A stretch of 64,000 nt of DNA from Pseudomonas sp. GM78 (lineage in GTDB: Bacteria > Pseudomonadota > Gammaproteobacteria > Pseudomonadales > Pseudomonadaceae), in the NCBI RefSeq assembly GCF_000282475.1, contig NZ_AKJF01000109.1:1-64000 (forward strand), written 5' to 3'. This document shows, one piece after another, positions 34,001-40,199 of the stretch. The notes under the pieces were generated by a model. The model was given only the letters and a program-made list of their open reading frames with translations, was not told the origin of the DNA and did no database searches. How positions within the stretch are numbered: position 1 is the stretch's first letter; every line of letters begins with the position of its first letter. The position numbers were made by a program, and so were the translations under genes.

Positions 34001-34962
34001 CCGCCTACTGACACGGAACCGCCGGACTCGGCATGCACGACACCCATGCCGAGGCTCTTCACGTTGTTTGGATTGCTATAGGTCAGCTCGCTGTTTTTCA
34101 GGGCGACGGCCGCACCGGACTCGACACGTACCGCGCTGGTGTTGGTTGCGGTCATATCCACTTTGACGCCGTTGCCATCGATGCGGCTGCCGTCATCCAA
34201 TGCCAGCAGCCCGTGGCTGCCTGACCCGGTAGTAGCGACTTGAACATTGTTCAGTTGCACCTGGCCGCCGTCCAGGGCCACCGCGCCACGGGAGCCCTTG
34301 GCAACCGTGCTGACGTCGCCGCCCTTGAAGTCGATCCGACTACCGGCGCCGCGGGCGATCAGGCCGGTGTTGTTGCTGCCTGAGGCGCCACCCATGCTGA
34401 TGGAAGCGTTGGTCAAGTCGATTTGGCCGCCATTCTCGGCAATGACGCCGGTCATGTTGCTGACATTGAGCGGTACGTTCGCCGTGTTCTTCGGAATCAG
34501 AATCACGTTGGCATTCCGCGCTTCGATACGGCCACCGTCGGCGGCGTGCAAACCACGCTGACCGTTGGCCGAGACCGTGCTGGTGGAGCCACTGTCCACC
34601 TTGCCGCGATCGAAGTTGATTGCGATGCCTGACAGCGCTTGCACGCCGGTGGCGTTCGCGGCACGTAGCGTGACCGATTCGTCGCTGTGGTCACCGTCAG
34701 TGGCGATGCCAACACCGCCGGCCGTGGTCACGGTGGCACCGAGCAGGAAAACCTGAGGCGCGTTGCGCAGCGCCTCCATGGCGATTGCAAGGTAGAAGGG
34801 TGGAGTGTCAGGGGTGCCGGGGATCGTCGCCCAATCTGCGGTTTGCGCCTCGGTGATATTGATGTTGAAAAGGCCGGCCAGGATCAGGCTCAGTGCAGTA
34901 GCCAGCTTGTTGCGACGCAGGTGGGTAAGGGCACCATGCGTGGTATTTGTGTAAGTAGTCAT
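31012..34962 (-). CDS. Pertactin-like autotransporter (type Va)
   Basis: This is a 1316-residue surface protein. A long signal region (HLRRNKLATALSLILAGLFNINITEAQ) precedes a passenger of about 900 residues made of imperfect beta-helix rungs (runs such as GLIARGAGSRIDFKGGDVST and GSHGLLALDDGSRIDG). A DFSAPVGNTFKQLTVNNYHGENGTIALNTYL pertactin-type junction follows, then a proline-rich linker of nine-residue repeats and a C-terminal 12-strand barrel domain ending GILGIKVKF with the terminal Phe needed for BAM insertion. An SLGWGRVIY segment opens the barrel. No protease or lipase catalytic motif is visible, so adhesion or aggregation is likely. The gene is 113 bp downstream of the response regulator and has its own dyad-bearing upstream region and terminator. 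Confidence 0.92.
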   Translation of the reverse strand: MTTYTNTTHGALTHLRRNKLATALSLILAGLFNINITEAQTADWATIPGTPDTPPFYLAIAMEALRNAPQVFLLGATVTTAGGVGIATDGDHSDESVTLRAANATGVQALSGIAINFDRGKVDSGSTSTVSANGQRGLHAADGGRIEARNANVILIPKNTANVPLNVSNMTGVIAENGGQIDLTNASISMGGASGSNNTGLIARGAGSRIDFKGGDVSTVAKGSRGAVALDGGQVQLNNVQVATTGSGSHGLLALDDGSRIDGNGVKVDMTATNTSAVRVESGAAVALKNSELTYSNPNNVKSLGMGVVHAESGGSVSVGGAHSTLDVTGAGMYGLFAKGAGSNIDVENTDIVMHGLAGGTVNGLSHGVVVSGGAAASLSDSRLTIKEDVWNGSKGVNVNDAGARFTLDQSEIVSEKAGAHGILAQSQAEVNVTNSSITALKDNTQGVRINGVVQDAGLPPSTLNARNMQIETFGKGESEGLVLSTGAHARLEGGSVTTHGDADLLAGTRAIGIALKPSGDASKPTTLWADGTAVHTFGRMAHGVGVDDGSMAYLNNLSVTTEGQSAHGLYSLVEWPGDHIVAGLFADNVNVRTFGASAAGAMVKQDSVAHGERKATLTLNNASVSTSGSNAPGLNAVNGGVLAATNSVINTTGASAHGAYSLSNGEFTAGVPSVIALENVSTTTSGAKAHAAMAENDARIDADRVTLSASGAGSAALALSGSDFYTPQASVNNGILRNIDGGTISTRGPASLQLTDSSVGGSRLWLDTAASPTAAGNAHIDLSGSVVSGAATTAAGSQSDVTLRDISIWQLTGPSNLSHLRNNASLIDFSAPVGNTFKQLTVNNYHGENGTIALNTYLFDDGSPSDRLVVDGGQASGSTNLQIKNAGGAGALTTGNGIMVVDAVNGGTTQPEAFRLLSQVKAGPYEYTLHRASQDDSNEQAWYLRSTRDVPTDPVNPIIPTDPVNPITPTDPEVPVSPAPVFPQAPNYRAETSLYQGIPAMALHYSRAMVDTLHERVGEERRRATVDPLLYEDERTAGPSLGWGRVIYSNGKDSSASFNHDYSVRAFQVGIDLYHSEDAFGRTNQAGLSLGIGSIDGSVDRTDGKFAGSDGLRAISLGGYWTHYTPTGSYVDSVLQLHRFKAEAKPGDADKLKTRGHGVTASVEVGRPFILDADKEMYIEPQAQVVYSKSNIKNAQDGAAEVRFNDVDSLTGRLGVRVDKDWFREDDKGELQRINAWVRPSVWHEFKGQPKTEFSSAAGYVPFTNDMRGTWGELNLGVDYQINDRTSVTGSVGYQKAFEGDSRSYEGILGIKVKF
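32045..32113. repeat. 27-bp tandem repeat in autotransporter linker
   Basis: Two and a half in-frame 27-bp units (32045-32071, 32072-32098, partial to 32113) encode the TDPVNPI.P linker repeats. Unit loss or gain would alter linker length without a frameshift. Confidence 0.7.
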
Positions 34963-35041
34963 GGCGAAATCTCTGATGAATGGTGTTGCTCAGAGTTTTC
35001 GCCTCAGGGGTATTAGGGTCTGTCGTAGCTTCCTGTGTCTT

Positions 35042-35061
35042 CTGTAGTGCAATCCCTACAG
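35042..35061 (-). promoter_or_regulatory. Dyad box upstream of autotransporter
   Basis: CTGTAG-N8-CTACAG (35042-35047 and 35056-35061) lies 80 bp upstream of the autotransporter ATG at 34962. It is nearly identical to the box at 30955. A LuxR-type response regulator would bind such a dyad; its gene ends 15 bp away. Confidence 0.55.
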
Positions 35062-35075
35062 GAATATCTTGCGCG

Positions 35076-36779
35076 TCAACCCGACTGGGTGAACCGCAGG
35101 GAGAGGAGGGCGAGCGGGAGCTCAGTCGCTGGCTGTTCGAGTTCCAGAGAACCGCCCATGAGTGCCGCAAGGTGGGAGCACAGCGCGCGTCGCGGGTTGA
35201 TCGCATCCAGGTCCAGACCGTCGGCGAGTCCCTCGGCTCGCGACGTTGGGCCTGGTTCCACGCTCAACTCCCAGAGTAATTCGGCCTGGGTGGATGCAGT
35301 CATCCGACACACTACCGTGAGTTCCGGTAGTCCCAGGTCAATGCAATATTCCAGCAGCGCCCGCAGTAATTGCCGGTAACGGGACGCGTCAACCCAACAC
35401 CTGGCGGGCGATGGAGCCAGGGTCAAAAGAACTGACCCCGGATACCGGCTGTTGAAGTCGGCGATTTCGAGATCGGTCTGTCGACCCAGCTCAGCGGCGC
35501 GGGGCATCAGCACGAGGGTTCCCCGTTCGATGCGCACCAGATCCAGCAACACCTCAAATTGTTCGTGCAGTGTCTGCAGTTGGGCCTGAGCCTTGATCAC
35601 ATTTTCGTTATCAGGCCATTGAACGGCCAGCGGGCGTACGGACTTCTGAATCGATCGGATCATGGTCAGCAGGTGCTCACCGGTATCGTGTAGGAACTGA
35701 GTGCGGGTGCGGCTGATTGCCTTGCCTGACTCGCGGGCCTGGGTCAGGGCGGTGATTTGCTGGTCCTGCTCGGAGAGATCTACCGTCGAGCAGAGCATGC
35801 CGATCAGGGTTCCCTGGTCGTCACGAAAAGGTACCTGCCAAGTTCGAATGGCAATACGTCGGCCTTGGTAGTCCAGGATTTCATCAGAACAGTAAGGTTG
35901 CTCCAGCGCTATGTTCTGCAAGTAACGGGTGTGGAGTTTGAGTGCTTGTTCCGGCGGCAGCATATCGCTGTCGATAATGCGCATACCCGTGGCCTGTTCC
36001 GGGCTGATGTCATGGAACTCCAGGAACCGGCCATTGCAGGCCAGCAAGTAGCCTTCGGTATCGCGTAGGGCAACAGGGAAGGGCATGGCATCAAACATGT
36101 GATGAAATTGCGCGTTATCCAGCCCGCCGGTTTCTGACTGCGTTGCAATACCCCCCAACAGGCCTTGTCGCCACGCGATCTCCAACAGTTGGGCCAGGGA
36201 GTCGACATTCAGCTTTTGCTGAAGGCGTGTCTTATAGGTACTGACCGTGCGATCACTGAGGGCCAGCTCATCGGCGATTTCCTTATTGCTACGGCCATTG
36301 GCCAGGTAGCGCAGCACAGTCAACTCGCGGGCGGACAGGCTGCGCAATTGCTCTGCTTCGGCCTTGAGACCAATCTGCGGCGCGACGCTGCCCACCCAGT
36401 GACTGGGGAAATAACTGTGACCGCGCAGCAGCGTGCGTACCGCTTCGCCCAGCTCATCGAAGTCATCCTGTTTGCTGATGAACCCGGTGCCGCCGGCCTG
36501 CAAGGTCAGCCCGGCGAAGTGTTCGCTGCTTTGCGCCGTCAGCACCAGGACGGGCACTTTGCTACCTTGCTGGCGCAAGCGCTGAATCACTTCCAGCCCG
36601 CCGAGGCGTGGCAGCACCAGGTCGAGGATCAGCAAGGACGGCTCAAGCCGCAATGTTTGTCGTAAGGCATCCGCGCCGTCATCCAGCTCGGCAACAATCG
36701 AATGCCCTTGTGCCTCCAGTACCTGGCGTATGGCGTGACGAATCAGCGGCTGTTCGTCGGCGATCACAATGTTGCTCAT
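35076..36779 (-). CDS. Response regulator fused to PAS and kinase-like domains (REC-HTH-PAS-HK')
   Basis: This 567-residue protein opens with an intact receiver domain (phosphoacceptor Asp53 in LLILDLVLP, conserved Lys in FISKQDD) and a LuxR helix-turn-helix (LSARELTVLRYLANGRSNKEIADELALSDRTVSTYKTR), the usual NarL/EvgA layout. It then continues unusually: a PAS domain (MFDAMPFPVALRDTEGYLLACNGRF) and a segment resembling a histidine kinase core. In that segment the H-box is degraded (FLHDTGEHLLTM instead of SHELRTP), and the ATPase part (LRALLEYCIDLGLPELTV) lacks obvious N and G boxes. It should therefore not autophosphorylate. ATG 36779 follows AGGAGG. Lying directly upstream of the autotransporter on the same strand, it is its likely regulator. 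Confidence 0.87.
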   Translation of the reverse strand: MSNIVIADEQPLIRHAIRQVLEAQGHSIVAELDDGADALRQTLRLEPSLLILDLVLPRLGGLEVIQRLRQQGSKVPVLVLTAQSSEHFAGLTLQAGGTGFISKQDDFDELGEAVRTLLRGHSYFPSHWVGSVAPQIGLKAEAEQLRSLSARELTVLRYLANGRSNKEIADELALSDRTVSTYKTRLQQKLNVDSLAQLLEIAWRQGLLGGIATQSETGGLDNAQFHHMFDAMPFPVALRDTEGYLLACNGRFLEFHDISPEQATGMRIIDSDMLPPEQALKLHTRYLQNIALEQPYCSDEILDYQGRRIAIRTWQVPFRDDQGTLIGMLCSTVDLSEQDQQITALTQARESGKAISRTRTQFLHDTGEHLLTMIRSIQKSVRPLAVQWPDNENVIKAQAQLQTLHEQFEVLLDLVRIERGTLVLMPRAAELGRQTDLEIADFNSRYPGSVLLTLAPSPARCWVDASRYRQLLRALLEYCIDLGLPELTVVCRMTASTQAELLWELSVEPGPTSRAEGLADGLDLDAINPRRALCSHLAALMGGSLELEQPATELPLALLSLRFTQSG

Positions 36780-36895
36780 TCCGGGCCCTCCTGGCTGGAG
36801 TCTGGTCAGTTTAGTCGCAACCTTTGATCCGGCAATCGGGCAAACCCCGGATTTGGTGCTGAACTCAATCGCAGCACTGATCAGGAGGGATCACC

Positions 36896-37969
36896 ATGGC
36901 GACCATGAAAGCTGCAATATTCGTCGAGAAAAACCGGATTGTTCTCGACGACAAACCCATTCCCGAAGTCGGGCCCCTGGATGCACTGGTGCGCATTACC
37001 ACCACCACGATCTGTGGCACCGACGTGCACATCCTGCGCGGCGAATACACAGTGGCCAAGGGCCTAACTGTGGGCCACGAACCGGTGGGCGTGATCGAAC
37101 GCTTGGGCTCGCAGGTACGCGGCTTTGTCGAAGGCCAGCGCGTGATTGCGGGTGCGATCACCCCCAGCGGCCAGAGTTACGCCTGCCTGTGCGGTTGTGG
37201 TTCGCAGGATGGCCCAGACACCCGCCATGGCTTCCGGGCCACCGGCGGCTGGAAGTTCGGCAACATCATCGATGGTTGCCAGGCTGAATACGTGTTGGTG
37301 CCGGATGCGCTGGCCAATCTGTGTCCGATTCCGGATGGTCTGAGCGACGAACAGGTGCTGATGTGCCCGGACATCATGTCCACCGGATTCTCCGGGGCCG
37401 AGCGAGGCGGGGTGGAGATCGGCGATACCGTCGCGGTGTTTGCCCTGGGGCCGATCGGGCTCTGTGCGGTGGCCGGTGCACGGCTTAAAGGCGCGACTAC
37501 GATCATTGGCGTTGATGCTGTGGGTGAACGCATGAGCGTCGCCAAACAACTGGGAGCCACCCATGTCGTCAATTTCAAGGACGGCGACGTGGTTGAACAA
37601 ATCATGGCCCTGACGGATGGGCGCGGCGTGGATGTGTCCATCGAGGCGCTGGGCACTCAGGGGACTTTCGAGTCGGCGCTGCGGATTCTGCGCCCCGGTG
37701 GCCGGCTCTCCAGCCTCGGCGTGTACTCTAGCGACCTGCGCATTCCTCTGGACGCATTTGCTGCCGGGTTGGGAGATTACAGCATCATCACGACGTTGTG
37801 CCCGGGTGGGAAAGAACGCATGCGAAGGTTGATGGCGGTGGTGGAGAGTGGCGGGGTGGATTTGTCGCCGTTGGTGACTCATCGGTACAAGCTGGATGAC
37901 ATAGAAGCGGCGTATGAGCTGTTTGCTCACCAAAGGGATGGCGTCATGAAGGTTGCAATTGCCCCATGA
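36896..37969 (+). CDS. Zinc-dependent alcohol dehydrogenase (MDR family)
   Basis: This 357-residue medium-chain dehydrogenase reduces or oxidises an alcohol/aldehyde with NAD(P). The catalytic zinc ligands appear in CGTDVHILRGEY and GHEPVGVI, the substrate-zinc region is DIMSTGFSGAE, and the Rossmann stretch is VAVFALGPIGLCAVAGARLKG with an Asp after strand 2 (IIGVDAVGER), favouring NAD. The structural-zinc loop is replaced by ACLCGCGSQDGP with three cysteines in a different spacing. The pattern resembles secondary-alcohol (isopropanol-type) dehydrogenases. ATG 36896 has AGGAGG at a good distance; ATG 36905 is possible. It stands alone, divergent from the response regulator, so its pathway is not shown by neighbours. 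Confidence 0.9.
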   Translation: MATMKAAIFVEKNRIVLDDKPIPEVGPLDALVRITTTTICGTDVHILRGEYTVAKGLTVGHEPVGVIERLGSQVRGFVEGQRVIAGAITPSGQSYACLCGCGSQDGPDTRHGFRATGGWKFGNIIDGCQAEYVLVPDALANLCPIPDGLSDEQVLMCPDIMSTGFSGAERGGVEIGDTVAVFALGPIGLCAVAGARLKGATTIIGVDAVGERMSVAKQLGATHVVNFKDGDVVEQIMALTDGRGVDVSIEALGTQGTFESALRILRPGGRLSSLGVYSSDLRIPLDAFAAGLGDYSIITTLCPGGKERMRRLMAVVESGGVDLSPLVTHRYKLDDIEAAYELFAHQRDGVMKVAIAP

Positions 37970-38389
37970 GGTTTTATGAAAAAATGAGACTCCATGTGGT
38001 TGGCTCTACTGGTCTTATATTCACCGGCTTGCAGTTGGGCTACTTACCGGTTTTGACCGATAGTTATCCTTCATGAAGGGTTTCTATTCCATGACTTGTC
38101 GACCGCCAGTCTGGATTCACTACGTACTCATCAAATTCAAGCCGCTTGCGCCCACCGATGCGTTTGAACCGTTGCCGGCATACGACTTATGGACACTCCG
38201 CACAACCAAGTATCTTTCAACTGCGCGGCAGCTGTCCTCAAAACTCTAAAACCGAAGTTTGCAGGGGCAAAACTGAATCTGTAATGCACCTGTGCCGTAC
38301 CCAAGTCGCTTGCACAAGCCTGGGATAGGTACATTGCGGGACCGGCAAGCACAAATTGAACCGTTAGCTGGGGGCCGTCGACTGCAAGA
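37970..38389. other. Gap without recognisable gene
   Basis: I find no supported gene, RNA or repeat here. The short frames on both strands lack ribosome sites and family resemblance. It marks the left edge of the accessory region. Confidence 0.5.
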
Positions 38390-38483
38390 GTTTCAGATTT
38401 GCAGATCTCTTTGCACGACAGTTTCAAATTTATCTTTCATTTGGGGGGCGTTACCGGCATTTCTGATGGAAAAGTTTCAAATT
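38390..38483 (+). repeat. Three GTTTCARATT direct repeats before kfrA-like gene
   Basis: GTTTCAGATT (38390-38399), GTTTCAAATT (38421-38430) and GTTTCAAATT (38474-38483) lie in the 120 bp before the KfrA-like start. KfrA proteins bind their own promoters, so these may be operator half-sites. Confidence 0.4.
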
Positions 38484-38506
38484 CATGAAGTCGCAAGGCA
38501 GTAGGG

Positions 38507-39361
38507 GTGCCGGAAAACGACGTGTTTGCCGCCGCGGATGCGGTGTTGGCCCGTGGGGAACGGCCAACGGTGGAACGTGTCCGCCTGGAACTGGGGCGCG
38601 GCAGTCCGGCGCGGGTCGGTGGCCTGCTCGATCAGTGGTGGGCACGCTTGGCCGAACGCCTGAGTGGCGAGATCCGCTTGCCGGCATTACCGAACGAGGT
38701 GTCACAAGCTTTTGTTGCGGTGTGGCAACAGGCAATCCTTCTCGCGCAAGGTGTCGCCGAACAGGCATTGGACAAACAACGACAGGTAGTCGCCGCAGAG
38801 CGTGAGCGGGTCGCTGCCGTCGAGGAGCAGGCGCGTCAGGATGCGGCGCAGTTTCGGCAGCAAACGGTGGAGGCAGTGGCGGGACGCCTAACCGTCGAGA
38901 CGCGACTGGCTGACCTCGAGTTGTTGCTGGCGCAGCGTCAGACTCAGATCGAGGACCTGCAGCAACAGCGTGAAGACCTGTTGCGCGAGCGCGGCGAGGC
39001 TCAGCAACAAAGTCAGACACTCCAGCAGGAAATGCAGGCGCTGCGGCTAAAGATGGAGCAGGAGCGCATCGCCCAGGAAAGCTACGTCCGTGGCGTCGAA
39101 AATCGCGCTTACCGCGAGGTCGATCACGCTAGGGAGGAGGGCAAAGCGATGATGATCCAACTCAAAGCCACCGGGCGGCAGGTCGAGCAGTTACAACGGC
39201 GGCTGGAGTCGACTCAAAACGAGCTCAGTCAATCTAGGCAATTGACTGCGGCACAGCAGGCCCGCGCCGAAGCCCTAGAACAACAATTGACGAAGGTGCG
39301 TCAGGTTCCCGCCGTCAAGCGTAAGCCCAAATCCCGAAAATCCGTAGTATCGACCGATTGA
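38507..39361 (+). CDS. KfrA-like DNA-binding coiled-coil protein
   Basis: This 284-residue protein has the KfrA N-terminal DNA-binding domain (DVFAAADAVLARGERPTVERVRLELGRGSPARVGGLLDQWW), which is a helix-turn-helix. A very long coiled coil of Gln, Glu, Arg and Ala heptads (roughly residues 85-270) follows, then a basic Lys-rich tail (KRKPKSRKS). Plasmid KfrA proteins bind DNA, self-associate through the coil and help partition, and chromosomal copies occur in integrated elements. The start is GTG 38507, because an in-frame TGA stands just upstream. No integrase or replication gene is adjacent. It is the first gene of the accessory region, upstream of the inverted-repeat cluster, and could organise or silence the island. 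Confidence 0.82.
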   Translation: MPENDVFAAADAVLARGERPTVERVRLELGRGSPARVGGLLDQWWARLAERLSGEIRLPALPNEVSQAFVAVWQQAILLAQGVAEQALDKQRQVVAAERERVAAVEEQARQDAAQFRQQTVEAVAGRLTVETRLADLELLLAQRQTQIEDLQQQREDLLRERGEAQQQSQTLQQEMQALRLKMEQERIAQESYVRGVENRAYREVDHAREEGKAMMIQLKATGRQVEQLQRRLESTQNELSQSRQLTAAQQARAEALEQQLTKVRQVPAVKRKPKSRKSVVSTD

Positions 39362-40199
39362 ATCCACAGCCATCAGCGGCCATTCCACACTCCGGCTTGC
39401 AGCCTGCGATCCCGATGCAGCAATCAGCTGAACTGAACCTGAGGTTCAGCTTCAGTCCATGAGCGACTGAATTGCCTTAACGGCCTCATTCCTTATTGGA
39501 TAGGCATACGGATTATGCCAGTTGAGCCGCACCGACTGGATCAAGCCATGATCGCCGCAGCCCGTTTTCCGCTTCGTAGCGATCCGGCGAAGAGCCAGTT
39601 CTGCGGCTAAGAGCCCTCGGAACCGGGGGCTGAGGGATGATCGGGGGTGAATCTAGGTGGTGACAGCAGGATTGACACAGCGATTATGGATTGACTATTG
39701 TTCATCTGCGCCTAGGCGTGAACCACAGGGTGGTTACAGGGATCTTCGGATCGCACCCCTCTTCTGATGAAAGTCAGATGGCCCAGTGCCAGGTAACAGC
39801 GTCCTGCCCCGTCGAACGCATGCAATCGACGGCTGAGAATCCCGCCTAAAGCGGGATTCGTCGTTTCTGGCCTTTCAACTACCCGGAAGTAAATATCGAA
39901 ATTTCTGGCATGTAAATATCCAAAACCGTGTAGCTCCTTCCGGTTTTGGATATTTACTTCCAACACGTCGCTGTGTGAAAACTGCATAAGCGTCCGGTAG
40001 CCGGACGCTTACGATCTTTCCAGTAATCCACGACCTTGAGGGCCATGCCAATTCTCCGGGGTGAGCTGCCGCTCGCTGGCGAAATCATCGAAGGATGGCG
40101 TGTCGATGAACCCTTCATGGGCGAAGGAAGACTGCACGCATAGGAGATCGGCCGACCATTTGAGTGGCGGCCACGATACCGGGCCGGCCCTCTGGATCC
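39362..40199. other. 838-bp gene-free stretch rich in palindromes
   Basis: I see no convincing gene between the KfrA-like protein and the nuclease half-gene. Its only notable content is the inverted-repeat cluster. A minus-strand 91-codon frame at 39712-39987 overlaps the longest palindrome and is probably chance. Confidence 0.5.
39433..40011. repeat. Cluster of five inverted repeats
   Basis: Five palindromic structures lie in under 600 bp without a gene: CTGAACCT-G-AGGTTCAG (39433-39449); a 9-bp near-perfect arm pair at 39612-39631; GAATCCCGC/GCGGGATTC (39837-39859); a perfect 17-bp pair, GTAAATATCCAAAACCG and inverse (39912-39928, 39941-39957), wrapped by the outer pair GGAAGTAAATATC/GATATTTACTTCC (39885-39897, 39949-39961); and an 11-bp stem, TAAGCGTCCGG/CCGGACGCTTA (39987-40011). 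Terminators, a structured RNA, or protein-binding sites are all possible. Confidence 0.65.

Noticed and set aside
39712-39987. 91-codon minus-strand frame in the palindrome cluster
   Set aside because: It overlaps a perfect 17-bp inverted repeat and matches nothing I know.
39837-40011. Retron or integron attC element
   Set aside because: There is no reverse transcriptase nearby and no GTTRRRY/RYYYAAC core; only the inverted repeats can be supported.
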